Source of the DNA: Intestinimonas timonensis | GTDB lineage: Bacteria > Bacillota > Clostridia > Oscillospirales > Oscillospiraceae | Direction of reading: 5' to 3' | Length of the DNA: 64,000 nt | Assembly: GCF_900626145.1 (NCBI RefSeq) | Contig: NZ_LR130817.1 | Location: 1,207,562-1,271,561, forward strand | Shown: positions 9,701-17,019 of the stretch, one piece after another | Layout: each line of letters starts with the position of its first letter | How positions within the stretch are numbered: the stretch's first letter is position 1 | The notes under the pieces: generated by a model | Database searches by the model: none | Seen by the model: the letters and a program-made list of their open reading frames with translations, nothing else | Told to the model about the DNA's origin: nothing | Made by a program: the position numbers and the translations under genes

Positions 9701-11259
9701 ACCTGAGCGAAGAGCTGACGGAAGTAGTCGAAGAGGGGCCGGTCCTGCCGGTCCAGCACCGCCAGCGGGATGTCGGCACCCATGGATGCGGTGGGCTCGG
9801 AGCCGTCCCGGGCCATGGGCAGTATGGTGTCCCGCACGTCCTCATAGGTGTAGCCAAAGGCCTTCTGGAGCCGCTGAAGCTCCTCCCGGCTCCGGGACTC
9901 CACCCGGCGGTTGGGCAGGGACAGGTCGGCCAGGCCCACCAGCTCCCGGTCCAACCACTCGCCGTAGGGCGCCTTGGCGGCCTGGGTCTCCTTGAGCTCC
10001 CAGTCCCGGATGACCCGCCCGGCCTTGGTGTCGGCCAGGATCATCCGGCCCGGGCCCAGCCGGCCTTTCTCGGCCACCAGCTCCGGGGGCAGGTCCAACA
10101 CGCCCACCTCGGAGGCCAGGATGAGCCGCTGATCGGTGGTGATATAGTACCGGGCGGGACGCAGACCGTTACGGTCCAGCACCGCGCCCAGAAGATCACC
10201 GTCGGAGAAAAGGACCGCCGCCGGGCCGTCCCAGGGCTCCATGAGGGTGGCATAGTAGCGGTACATATCCCGCCGGGCACGGGACATGGTCTTGTCCTCC
10301 TGCCAGGGCTCCGGGATGGCCGCCATGACGGCCAGAGGCAGCTCCATACCGGACATCATCAGGAATTCCAGGGTGTTGTCCAGCATGGCCGAGTCAGAGC
10401 CCTCCACGTTGATGACGGGATAGATCTTGTCCCGCTCTCCGTCCAGCAGCGGCGAGAACATGGTCTCCTCACGGGCCAGCATACGGTCGGCGTTGCCCCG
10501 GATGGTGTTGATCTCGCCATTGTGGGCCAGCAGCCGGTTGGGGTGGGCCCGCTCCCAGGAGGGATTGGTGTTGGTGGAGAACCGGGAGTGGACGATGGCG
10601 ATGGCAGAACGGCAGTCCTCGTCCTGGAGGTCCAGATAGAAGGCCCGCAGCTGGTTCACCAAAAACATACCCTTGTAGACGATGGTCCGGCTGGAGAGGG
10701 AACAGACATAGGTGTCCTTATCGGTGTGCTCAAAGGCCCGGCGGGCCACGTACAGCTTCCGGTCAAAGAGGAGCCCCTGCTCCACTTCCTCCGGCCGCTT
10801 CAGGAAGGCCTGCATGATACAGGGCATTTTGGCCAGGGCCCGCTCCCCCAGTACGGAGGGGTCCACGGGCACCTCACGCCAGCCCAGCAGCTCCAGGCCT
10901 TCGGCCGCCGCTGCCCGCTCAAAGCTCTTCTGGGCCCGGCCCCGGAGCAGCACGTCCTGGGGCAGGAAGAACATGCCTACGCCGTAGTCACGCTCCCCGC
11001 CCAGGGCAAAGGGCACCGTCTTCGCAAAAAAGTCATGGGGGATCTGGAGCAGAATGCCCACGCCGTCACCGGTCTTGCCCTCGGCGTCCTTACCGGCACG
11101 GTGCTCCAGCTTCTCCACGATCTTCAGGGCATCATCCACCGTCTGGCGGGTCTTCCGGCCCTGGATGTCCACCACGGCACCGATGCCGCAGGCGTCGTGC
11201 TCCAGCGCCGGGTTGTAGAGCCCGGACCGCTGAAAGCCCTCACTTCTGGTCTTTTTCAT
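6736..11259 (-). CDS. gltB: Glutamate synthase large (alpha) subunit
   Basis: 1507 residues from MKKTRSEGFQRSGLYNPALE. Cys24 in HDACGIG is the expected N-terminal nucleophile of the class II glutamine amidotransferase domain after removal of a 23-residue propeptide. The central and FMN-binding synthase domains follow (SNSGEGGEEPER, GAKPGEGGHLPG, SGSDGGTGAAPR), then the 3Fe-4S cysteines CVMMRVCNLDTC and a C-terminal beta-helix GXGXG domain. With GltD it makes two glutamates from glutamine and 2-oxoglutarate, the partner step to GlnA. The leader before it may be regulated (see 11285-11403). Confidence 0.97.
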   Translation of the reverse strand: MKKTRSEGFQRSGLYNPALEHDACGIGAVVDIQGRKTRQTVDDALKIVEKLEHRAGKDAEGKTGDGVGILLQIPHDFFAKTVPFALGGERDYGVGMFFLPQDVLLRGRAQKSFERAAAAEGLELLGWREVPVDPSVLGERALAKMPCIMQAFLKRPEEVEQGLLFDRKLYVARRAFEHTDKDTYVCSLSSRTIVYKGMFLVNQLRAFYLDLQDEDCRSAIAIVHSRFSTNTNPSWERAHPNRLLAHNGEINTIRGNADRMLAREETMFSPLLDGERDKIYPVINVEGSDSAMLDNTLEFLMMSGMELPLAVMAAIPEPWQEDKTMSRARRDMYRYYATLMEPWDGPAAVLFSDGDLLGAVLDRNGLRPARYYITTDQRLILASEVGVLDLPPELVAEKGRLGPGRMILADTKAGRVIRDWELKETQAAKAPYGEWLDRELVGLADLSLPNRRVESRSREELQRLQKAFGYTYEDVRDTILPMARDGSEPTASMGADIPLAVLDRQDRPLFDYFRQLFAQVTNPPIDAIREELVTDTAVYVGDDGNLLEEKAENCRVLQIRNPILSSTDLIKIKAMKRPGFQVETVSILYYKGSSLEEALDRLFLDVDRAYRRGANVVILSDRGVDENHMAIPSLLAVSAMEQHLIRTKKRTAVSIILESAETRNVHHFAALLGYGARAVNPYLAQETIVSLIEDGQLDKDFHAAVADYDNAVLHGIVKVASKMGISSIQSYQSAQIFEAVGISKKVIDRYFTNTVSRVGGIGLKEIGAAVERAHSKAFDPLGLEVDLELDSLGCHKARAEGEEHLYTPQTIHLLQEAVRRGDYGLFRQYTALVDDQTKPRTLRGLLELNYAKEPIPMDEVEPVSSIVRRFKTGAMSYGSISREAHECLAKAMNMLGGRSNSGEGGEEPERLGTDRNSAIKQVASGRFGVTSAYLVSANEIQIKLAQGAKPGEGGHLPGGKVYPWIAKCRHSTPGVTLISPPPHHDIYSIEDLAQLIYDLKCANRRARISVKLVSEAGVGTIAAGVAKAGAQVVLISGSDGGTGAAPRTSIHGAGLPWELGVAETHQTLMANGLRSRVAVEADGKLMSGRDVAIACMLGAEEFGFATAPLVSMGCVMMRVCNLDTCPVGVATQDPELRKRFQGKPEHVVNFMTFIAQELREHMAKLGVRTVDELVGRTDLLSLRENKVGVDLSGLLADPWGKAGAKRHFDPADVYDFKLEQTVDLRELEPQLKESLEQGVPGHVELNVSSTDRALGTILGSDVTRLHGDALPTGTITIKCTGGGGQSFGAFLPKGVSLELEGDANDSFGKGLSGGRLALYPPKESTFVADENVIVGNAALYGATSGEAYIAGIAGERFCVRNSGATAVAEGVGDHGCEYMTGGCAVILGPTGRNFAAGMSGGVAYVLDEKRDLYLRLNKTLVSMEPVTDGEDAKRLEKILQAHAEATGSVRAKAILEDLDYWLPLFKKILPMDYDRMLRTTAALECRGMDKEQAEVEAFYLNTRGGKR

Positions 11260-11284
11260 CTCCGCATCCCCTTTCCGGGTGTGT

Positions 11285-11403
11285 CCGGCGGCCAGGGCCG
11301 TCCGGCATTTTTGCATTTTTTACCATCTAATGGTTGTAAAAAAGGGCGCGCCGCCGCCGCGCCGGACGTCGCGGTCCGGCACGGCGGCACGCACCCCATT
11401 GTA
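11285..11403 (-). promoter_or_regulatory. dapL-gltB intergenic: terminator-like leader hairpins and possible -10
   Basis: On the minus strand, TACAAT (11403-11398) next to the dapL stop can act as a -10. It is followed by a 15-bp stem (11353-11367 with 11374-11388, one G-U pair, loop CGCGAC), which extends by GGG/CCC-type pairing and ends in six U (11343-11338): a strong intrinsic terminator. A second hairpin (about 11285-11305, CCGG-A-CGG stem) lies before gltB and shares GCCGGAC with the first, so alternative pairing is possible. It either ends the dapF-dapL transcript, or attenuates gltB, or both. Confidence 0.7.
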
Positions 11404-11416
11404 CGCGCCAACAATA

Positions 11417-12631
11417 TCAGAGAATCTTTCGGATACGCTCCACCGCCTGCTTTGTGGCTTCAGCACCACCGAAGCCGGTGAGGCGGATATACCCCTCCCC
11501 GCTGGGACCAAAACCGGCACCAGGGGTAGTGACCACATTGGCCTCCCGCAGGAGGGTGTCGAAGAAGCTCCAGGAGTCCACCCCATCCGGGGTCTTTACC
11601 CACACGTAGGGGGAGTCCACACCGCCGGAGACGGTGAGTCCGGCGGCTGCCAGCCCCTCCCGGATCGTCCCGGCGTTCCGGAGGTAGTAGGCGATGTTCT
11701 CCATGACCTGCTTCCGCCCCTCTTCGGTATAGGTGGCCTCGGCGCCACGCTGGACGATATAGGGCGCGCCGTTGAACTTGGTACACTGGCGGCGGTTCCA
11801 CATGTCACGGAGACTCATACCGTCCCGGACCAGCTCCTTGGGGATGATGGTTGCAGCGCACCGGGTACCGGTGAAGCCGGCGGTCTTAGAGAAGGACCGG
11901 AACTCAATGGCACAGGTCTTGGCACCGGGGATCTCAAAGATGGAGTGGGGGATCTCCGGCTGGGTGATAAAGGCCTCATAGGCGGCGTCAAAGAGGATAA
12001 TCGCCCCGCAGTCGTTGGCGTAGTCCACCCAGGCCTGGAGGACCTCCCGTCCGGCCACCCCGCCGGTGGGGTTATTGGGGAAGCACAGGTAGATGAGGTC
12101 TGCCTTCTCCTTGGGAATCCGGGGCGAAAAACCATTTTCCGCCGTGCAGGGCATGTAGAGCAGCCCCGTCCACCGTCCGGTGTCGGCGTCATAATCCCCC
12201 GCACGACCGGCCATGGCGTTGGAGTCCACGTATACCGGATACACCGGGTCACACACCGCCACCTTGTTGCCGCTCTGGAAGAGGTCTACAATGTTGCCGC
12301 AGTCGCTTTTGGCACCGTCGCTGATGAAGATCTCCTCGGGGACGATGTCCACTCCCCGGGCCTGGAAATCGTACTTGGCCATGGCCTCCCGGAGGAAGGG
12401 CCAGCCCTGCTCGGGACCATAGCCCCGGAAGGTCTCGGCCTTCCCCTGCTCGTCTACCGCCTTGTGCATGGCCTCCAACACCGCCGGTGCCAGCGGCAGG
12501 GTCACGTCACCAATGCCCAGACGAATGAGGTCGGCCTCGGGGTGTTCCCCGCTGTAAGCCGCCACCCGGCGGGCGATCTCAGAAAAGAGATAGCTGCCGG
12601 GCAATTTTGCGAAATTCTCGTTGATGTGCAC
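11417..12631 (-). CDS. dapL: LL-diaminopimelate aminotransferase
   Basis: 404 residues from a GTG start behind AAGGAGGTAACAAC. A PLP-dependent fold-type I aminotransferase that converts tetrahydrodipicolinate directly to LL-diaminopimelate. N-terminal [20 protein letters not shown] and the [13 protein letters not shown] stretch identify DapL rather than a generic aspartate aminotransferase. PLP contacts are visible: [16 protein letters not shown] and [13 protein letters not shown] with the Schiff-base lysine. It follows dapF by 12 bases, so LL-DAP formation and epimerisation to meso-DAP are encoded together. Confidence 0.97.
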   Translation of the reverse strand: MHINENFAKLPGSYLFSEIARRVAAYSGEHPEADLIRLGIGDVTLPLAPAVLEAMHKAVDEQGKAETFRGYGPEQGWPFLREAMAKYDFQARGVDIVPEEIFISDGAKSDCGNIVDLFQSGNKVAVCDPVYPVYVDSNAMAGRAGDYDADTGRWTGLLYMPCTAENGFSPRIPKEKADLIYLCFPNNPTGGVAGREVLQAWVDYANDCGAIILFDAAYEAFITQPEIPHSIFEIPGAKTCAIEFRSFSKTAGFTGTRCAATIIPKELVRDGMSLRDMWNRRQCTKFNGAPYIVQRGAEATYTEEGRKQVMENIAYYLRNAGTIREGLAAAGLTVSGGVDSPYVWVKTPDGVDSWSFFDTLLREANVVTTPGAGFGPSGEGYIRLTGFGGAEATKQAVERIRKIL

Positions 12632-12643
12632 GTTGTTACCTCC

Positions 12644-13435
12644 TTATGATCCCCCCGGCCAATCACCTTCAAACACGGTGAACGCGGGGCCTTCCAGAAA
12701 AATGGGTCCATCCGGGTCCGGCCAGTCCAGGGAGAGGACGCCGCCGGGCAGCTCCACCCTCCCCCGCCGTGCCGTCAGTCCGGAGGCCGCCGCTGCGGCA
12801 AAGGCGGCGCAGGCACCGGTACCGCAGGCCAGAGTCTCTCCACAGCCCCGCTCCCACACCCGCATCCGCAGCAGGTCCGGGGCTGTGACCTCCACCAGCT
12901 CCACATTGGCCCGGTCCGGGAAGGCCCTGTGGTGCTCCAGCTCCGGCCCCACCTGTTCCAGCGGAGCCCAGTCCAGGCGGGGCACAAAGATGACAGCGTG
13001 AGGGTTGCCCATGGACACGGGCCGCACCCGCCAAGGCCTTCCCCCAGCCTCCAGGGCCAGAGATTCCCCCAGCACCGGCCGTCCCATCTCCACCCGGATA
13101 CCGTCTGCGGCGGCGGTGAGGGTACGGAGCCCGGCGTCGGTCTCCACGGTGAGCGGTCTTCCCTCCTCCGCCAAGCCGTGGGACCAGGCGTAGGCGGCCA
13201 GGCACCGGATACCGTTGCCGCACATAGCGGCCCGGGACCCGTCGGCGTTGTAAAGGGCCATACGCAGCCGGCCATCACTGCCCGGGAGAACACATAACAG
13301 TCCATCACCTCCCACCCCAAAATGGCGGTCGGTGAGGGCACGGGCCAGTCGGGAAAGCTCCTCTCCCGGTTGTTTGAGGGTAAGGTCTAGGCAAACATAG
13401 TCGTTGCCCAGAGCCTGCATTTTGGTGAAGCGCAT
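12644..13435 (-). CDS. dapF: Diaminopimelate epimerase
   Basis: 263 residues from MRFTKMQALGNDYVCLDL, with AGGAGG 7 bases before the ATG. The two catalytic cysteines are in MCGNGIRCLAAY and ERGCGETLACGTGACA. It interconverts LL- and meso-diaminopimelate, the meso form going to peptidoglycan and lysine. It is the first gene of the dapF-dapL pair. Confidence 0.96.
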   Translation of the reverse strand: MRFTKMQALGNDYVCLDLTLKQPGEELSRLARALTDRHFGVGGDGLLCVLPGSDGRLRMALYNADGSRAAMCGNGIRCLAAYAWSHGLAEEGRPLTVETDAGLRTLTAAADGIRVEMGRPVLGESLALEAGGRPWRVRPVSMGNPHAVIFVPRLDWAPLEQVGPELEHHRAFPDRANVELVEVTAPDLLRMRVWERGCGETLACGTGACAAFAAAAASGLTARRGRVELPGGVLSLDWPDPDGPIFLEGPAFTVFEGDWPGGS

Positions 13436-13618
13436 CGTCAGACCTCCTGTCCGGCGCTCTCCCCCCTGTATAGCGCAAGGGCGGCAGTCCAGCATCGCGT
13501 TCCGAACTGCCGCCCCGGGCGGAGAGACATCCTCGTCTGACGATATGTATGCGCCTGGGACCGATCCTAGGCCATCTTCGGCCCTCTGATCTTCCGGCGG
13601 CGTTTTTTCGGGACAGCG

Positions 13619-14158
13619 TCAGCCTATACCCAGCACCAGCCGGGCGGTCTGGACCATCTTAACCCCGGAATCCATACTCTTTTTCTGCAAAAACCGATGT
13701 GCCTGCTCTTCTGTCATACCGTTGCGGTCCATGAGCAGCTCCTTGGCCGACCGAATGAGGTTCTCCTCCTCCTGACTGCGCTGGGGACGGACGAACTTCT
13801 CCAGCCGGTGCCCCATCTGGAGCAGCAGGCGCACCGACGCCACCAGATCACCCCGGCGTACCGGGGACGCCAGACGGAAGATGTCGTCGTTCTGGCACAG
13901 GTCCAGCATGCCCTGGACCGCCACCATCAGCATGGAACAGGTGGGGGGCAGATCCTCGAAGAGGGCCTCGGCGGGCTCATCCGGCAGCTTGAAGCCGCAG
14001 ATCACGGTGCTCACCCGCTGCTTGCTCACGATCCGCTTGACCTCGGCGGCGGAATGACACAGGATGCAGGTGGCGGTACCGCTGGTCTCCAGGATGTCCC
14101 GGATCCGCTCACAGCTGCGGTCGCTCTCAAAGGCCACGATGACACTTTCCATCTCCAA
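13619..14158 (-). CDS. ANTAR-domain RNA-binding regulator (NitR-like) beside glnA
   Basis: 179 residues. The N-terminal half has a receiver-like fold (VIVAFESDRSCERIRDIL) but the strand that should end with the phospho-acceptor reads TVICGFKLPD, with Gly where Asp is expected, so classical phosphorylation is unlikely. The C-terminal part (from about 125, QEEENLIRSAKELLMDRNGM, then EEQAHRFLQKKSM) is an ANTAR domain, which binds RNA hairpins and prevents termination. It lies 80 bases after glnA on the same strand. In clostridia ANTAR proteins next to glnA/gltB are known to control nitrogen assimilation. Start TTG (AAGGAG 10 bases upstream) or the ATG two codons later. Confidence 0.88.
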   Translation of the reverse strand: MEMESVIVAFESDRSCERIRDILETSGTATCILCHSAAEVKRIVSKQRVSTVICGFKLPDEPAEALFEDLPPTCSMLMVAVQGMLDLCQNDDIFRLASPVRRGDLVASVRLLLQMGHRLEKFVRPQRSQEEENLIRSAKELLMDRNGMTEEQAHRFLQKKSMDSGVKMVQTARLVLGIG

Positions 14159-14172
14159 CGTTTCTCAACTCC

Positions 14173-14199
14173 TTCTGGCAGGAGTAGCATAGCCGGCTC
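14173..14199 (-). other. Hairpin between glnA and the ANTAR gene
   Basis: Minus strand stem GCAUGUCGGC / GCCGGCUAUGC with a CUGGA loop, about 10 bp with one bulge. No U-run follows, so it is not an intrinsic terminator. It could stabilise the glnA 3' end or be a binding site for the ANTAR protein. Confidence 0.45.
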
Positions 14200-14238
14200 C
14201 AGGCCGACATGCCTGCGGGGATATGGGTCGCTGTTTGA

Positions 14239-15570
14239 TTAGTAGTTGATGATATACTTGTCCCGCTCCCAGGAACTCACGCGGGTACGGTACTCATCCC
14301 ACTCCTTCATCTTACCCTCGATGAAGTTGGTGGCCACGTGCTCGCCCAGGGTATCCAGGATGAGCTGGTCGGCCTTCAGGGCGTGGATGGCCTCCTCCAG
14401 GGAGCCGGGCAGGGACTCGATGCCGTTGGCTTCACGAGTGGCCTGATCCATGGCGAAGATGTTCTCGGTGACCTCCTCGGGAGGCGTCATGCCCTTCTCG
14501 ATGCCGTCCAGGCCGGCGGCCAGACACACGGCAAAGGCCAGGTAGGGGTTGCAGGCCGGATCGGGGGAGCGCAGCTCCACGCGGGTAGACTGACCTCTGG
14601 AAGCAGGGATCCGGATGAGGGCGGAGCGGTTGGAGGCAGACCAGGCCAGGTAGCAGGGGGCCTCGTAGCCGGGCACCAGTCGCTTGTAGGAGTTCACCAG
14701 GGGGTTGGTGATGGCGGCAAAGCCCTTCACATGGTGCAGCAGGCCGGCGATGAAGCTGTACGCCTCCTTGGAGAGCCCGCGGGGATCGCTGGGATCGTAA
14801 AAGACGTTCTTGCCGTTCCGGAAGAGGGACATGTTGGTGTGCATACCGGAGCCATTGATGCCAAAGATGGGCTTGGGCATAAAGGTGGCGTGGAGACCGT
14901 TCTTCTGAGCCAGGGTCTTGACCGCCAGCTTGAAGGTCATGATGTTGTCGGCAGCGTGGAGGGCCTCCTCATACTTAAAGTCGATCTCGTGCTGGCCCTC
15001 GGCCACCTCGTGGTGGCTGGCTTCGATCTCAAACTTCATGGCCTCCAGAGCCATACAGATCTCCCGACGGGTGGACTCACCGTGGTCCAGAGGGCCCAGG
15101 TCGAAGTAGCCGGCCTCGTCGTTGGTCTTGGTGGTGGGCTTGCCCTCGTCATCGGTCTGGAAGAGGAAGAACTCCGCCTCGGGACCCACGTTGAAAGCAT
15201 CATAGCCCATGTCGTGGGCCTTCTGGATGGCACGCTTCAGGACGTACCGGGGGTCACCCTCAAAGTGGGAGCCGTCCGGGTTGTGGACGTCACAGATAAG
15301 GCGGGCCACCTTACCATGGCTGGGCCGCCAGGGGAAGACCCGGAAGGACTTCAGATCGGGATAGAGATACTGGTCTGACTCGTCGATGCGGACAAAGCCC
15401 TCGATGGAGGAGCCGTCGAACATGCACTGGTTGTTGACTGCCTTTTCGATCTGGGAGGCGGTGATGGCCACGTTCTTGAGCTGGCCGAAAATGTCGGTGA
15501 ACTGCAGGCGGATGAACTCGATGTCCTCCTCCTTGACCATGCGTATAATGTCTTCCTTGGTGTGCGCCAT
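14239..15570 (-). CDS. glnA: Type I glutamine synthetase
   Basis: 443 residues, the length of the GSI-alpha group of Firmicutes. It makes glutamine from glutamate, ammonia and ATP. Conserved segments are [44 protein letters not shown] and the ATP-site stretch beginning [18 protein letters not shown]. The GSI-beta adenylylation-site extension is absent, so feedback inhibition and transcript control are more likely than adenylylation. With GltBD it forms the GS-GOGAT cycle, and the ANTAR regulator follows it. Confidence 0.97.
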   Translation of the reverse strand: MAHTKEDIIRMVKEEDIEFIRLQFTDIFGQLKNVAITASQIEKAVNNQCMFDGSSIEGFVRIDESDQYLYPDLKSFRVFPWRPSHGKVARLICDVHNPDGSHFEGDPRYVLKRAIQKAHDMGYDAFNVGPEAEFFLFQTDDEGKPTTKTNDEAGYFDLGPLDHGESTRREICMALEAMKFEIEASHHEVAEGQHEIDFKYEEALHAADNIMTFKLAVKTLAQKNGLHATFMPKPIFGINGSGMHTNMSLFRNGKNVFYDPSDPRGLSKEAYSFIAGLLHHVKGFAAITNPLVNSYKRLVPGYEAPCYLAWSASNRSALIRIPASRGQSTRVELRSPDPACNPYLAFAVCLAAGLDGIEKGMTPPEEVTENIFAMDQATREANGIESLPGSLEEAIHALKADQLILDTLGEHVATNFIEGKMKEWDEYRTRVSSWERDKYIINY

Positions 15571-15631
15571 TGTTGGTGTCCCCTTCCTCTATTGGATTCG
15601 CCATCGGCGGTGCGGATGACCTTGGATAGCA

Positions 15632-15716
15632 GAGAAGGCGCTCCGCCCTCATCGGGTGGAACGCCTTCGTTCTCAACTGATGCGCTAAGTATACCGGTTC
15701 CCCCATTCCCTGTCAA
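15632..15716 (-). promoter_or_regulatory. glnA promoter and leader hairpin
   Basis: Minus strand TTGACA (15716-15711), 17-base spacer, TATACT (15693-15688) is a near-perfect housekeeping promoter. The leader then forms a long hairpin: GAAGGCG pairs with CGCCUUC (15668-15662 with 15640-15634), then UUCC with GGAG and CCC with GGG around a GAUGA loop. No U-run follows, so it is not a terminator by itself. The transcript leader is about 110 bases. Confidence 0.85.
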
Positions 15717-15736
15717 GACCCAGATTCCACTTTAAC

Positions 15737-15782
15737 GCTTTTTTGTGGCAAGTGGCGGGAGGACTTCTCCTTCCCGCCCATC
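15737..15782. other. Hairpin downstream of the patatin gene
   Basis: GGCGGG-A-AGGA / UCCU-CCCGCC stem with a GAAG loop (minus-strand reading) lies between the patatin stop and the glnA promoter. It has no U-run on either side, so I call it a structured 3' end and not a typical terminator. Confidence 0.4.
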
Positions 15783-15808
15783 CCTTTATGCACTTTTTCA
15801 GTATGAGT

Positions 15809-16660
15809 TCATTTGCCCCAGAATGCCCGTATCTCCTCACTGCGGGCCATTCCCTGGTCATAACCATCCTTCCACAAAGCCCGGATCTTGTCCAGATTCC
15901 GCTCCACCCTGGAAAAGCCCTGAGTACTCTCCGGGGCAATGAGTAGGACCTTTCCCTCCTTCTCCAGCCGGAAGAGTTCCTCCCGGCAGGCGTTGTACCG
16001 TTCGGCACGGGTGCGCATGGTTTCGCAGAAGTTGGGATAGCGGCGATAGCGCAGGTCAATGAGCCGCTGGAATTTCTCTGGGCCACGGCGGTAGCTCCGC
16101 TCCCGTGTCAGAACTACCACCACCCGGTCACAGCCCATATCGAAGGCCCGCTGCCAGGGGATACCATCAGCAGAGCCGCCGTCCAGGCAGGGCATGCCAT
16201 CCAGCTTGAAGATGGGAAAGAGCAGCGGCATGGCACAGGTAGCCTGGAGCAGCAGGAATTTGTCATCCCGCCGGGGGACCGGCAGATACTCCGCCTGCCC
16301 CGTCTTTAGATTGGTCACCACTGCCTCGACTTCCCCGGGAAAAGCAGCGAAGGTATCGTAGTCAAAAGGCACCAGCTCGTTTGGAATGGTCTCATAGGTA
16401 AAGCGCAGGCCAAAATAACAGCGGTTGGAGGGAACCGCCAGGTTCCGCAGCCCCATATAACGCTTGTCGTTGGCGTACTTGGTCACGATCTCCAGATTGC
16501 GTCCCTTCTGGCGGGAGACATAGCTCACGCCGTAGGCAATGCCCGCCGAAACGCCAATGACATAGTCAGGCAGAAGGTCCGTCTCCAGCAGGGCGTCACA
16601 GACACCGCTGGAAAAAATGGTCCGGAGGGCGCCGCCCTCCAGCACGATGCCGGTCTTCAT
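15809..16660 (-). CDS. Patatin-like phospholipase
   Basis: 283 residues. It begins MKTGIVLEGGALRTIFSSGV, the glycine-rich oxyanion motif, followed by the nucleophile elbow GVSAG (about 37-41) and the catalytic Asp in CLDGGSADG (about 160). The Ser-Asp dyad is complete. Members of this YjjU-like branch are cytoplasmic acyl hydrolases acting on phospholipids; the substrate here is unknown. Upstream of its start lies the IS110 element. Confidence 0.88.
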   Translation of the reverse strand: MKTGIVLEGGALRTIFSSGVCDALLETDLLPDYVIGVSAGIAYGVSYVSRQKGRNLEIVTKYANDKRYMGLRNLAVPSNRCYFGLRFTYETIPNELVPFDYDTFAAFPGEVEAVVTNLKTGQAEYLPVPRRDDKFLLLQATCAMPLLFPIFKLDGMPCLDGGSADGIPWQRAFDMGCDRVVVVLTRERSYRRGPEKFQRLIDLRYRRYPNFCETMRTRAERYNACREELFRLEKEGKVLLIAPESTQGFSRVERNLDKIRALWKDGYDQGMARSEEIRAFWGK

Positions 16661-16762
16661 GGTATCACTTCCTCGTATAATAAGATTTGCAGACAGTTTA
16701 AAGTGTATCTGCTTAGTTCACTTTTAACGATCAGCAGGCTTCGGGATACCCGTGATACAATG

Positions 16763-16990
16763 GCTGTAGGACAGCAGGGTCAAGTTCTATCACTTCCAGT
16801 TGAACCGCAAGGCTGCTTCAAGGAAAGTCCGTTCCCCTGAACCGGAAGTTAGCTGCAAACTCATTGGCTGTTTGCCGGAGCAAGACCGCCCTTTCAGCAG
16901 TGAGGGCTATCGCATTGGTCTTCTCTGGAATGATTCTGATACGCGAGGTTGCGGATGCTCCGGTTATCATGGGTATCTCAAAGCCTGCTG
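16763..16990 (+). ncRNA. Candidate bridge RNA of the IS110 element
   Basis: Preceded by an extended -10 (TGATACAAT, 16753-16761). Folding by eye gives a 5' hairpin GCTGT-AGG-ACAGC (16763-16775), a stem ACTTCC-A-GTT / AAC-C-GGAAGT (16792-16849), a hairpin GCAAAC/GTTTGC (16855-16875) and a stem-loop CGGAG-C-AAGACC ... GGTCTT-CTCTG (16876-16927) containing GCCCT/AGGGC. An alternative long stem is CCGGAGC/GCTCCGG (16875-16881 with 16957-16963). Candidate guides: CAGCAGG (16772-16778), GCAAG (16807-16811), TATCGC (16908-16913) and GGGTATCTCAAAG (16971-16983). Function is inferred from IS621-type elements. Confidence 0.6.
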
Positions 16991-17019
16991 GCCTGAAATT
17001 TCCATGCGGGGAGGTGAAA

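Noticed and set aside
7639..11481. 1280-codon open frame on the plus strand opposite gltB
   Set aside because: It is antisense to the well-conserved gltB, has no ribosome site and gives a low-complexity His/Gly/Leu-rich product. It is a by-product of high GC and strong codon bias, like the other long antisense frames at 1473-2876, 21337-23082, 23218-25662, 33964-36462, 36407-38773, 43370-45148 and 46523-49129.
13560..13618. Terminator between the ANTAR gene and dapF
   Set aside because: There is a T-run on the plus strand (CGTTTTTTC) but no convincing stem before it, and both neighbouring genes are on the minus strand.
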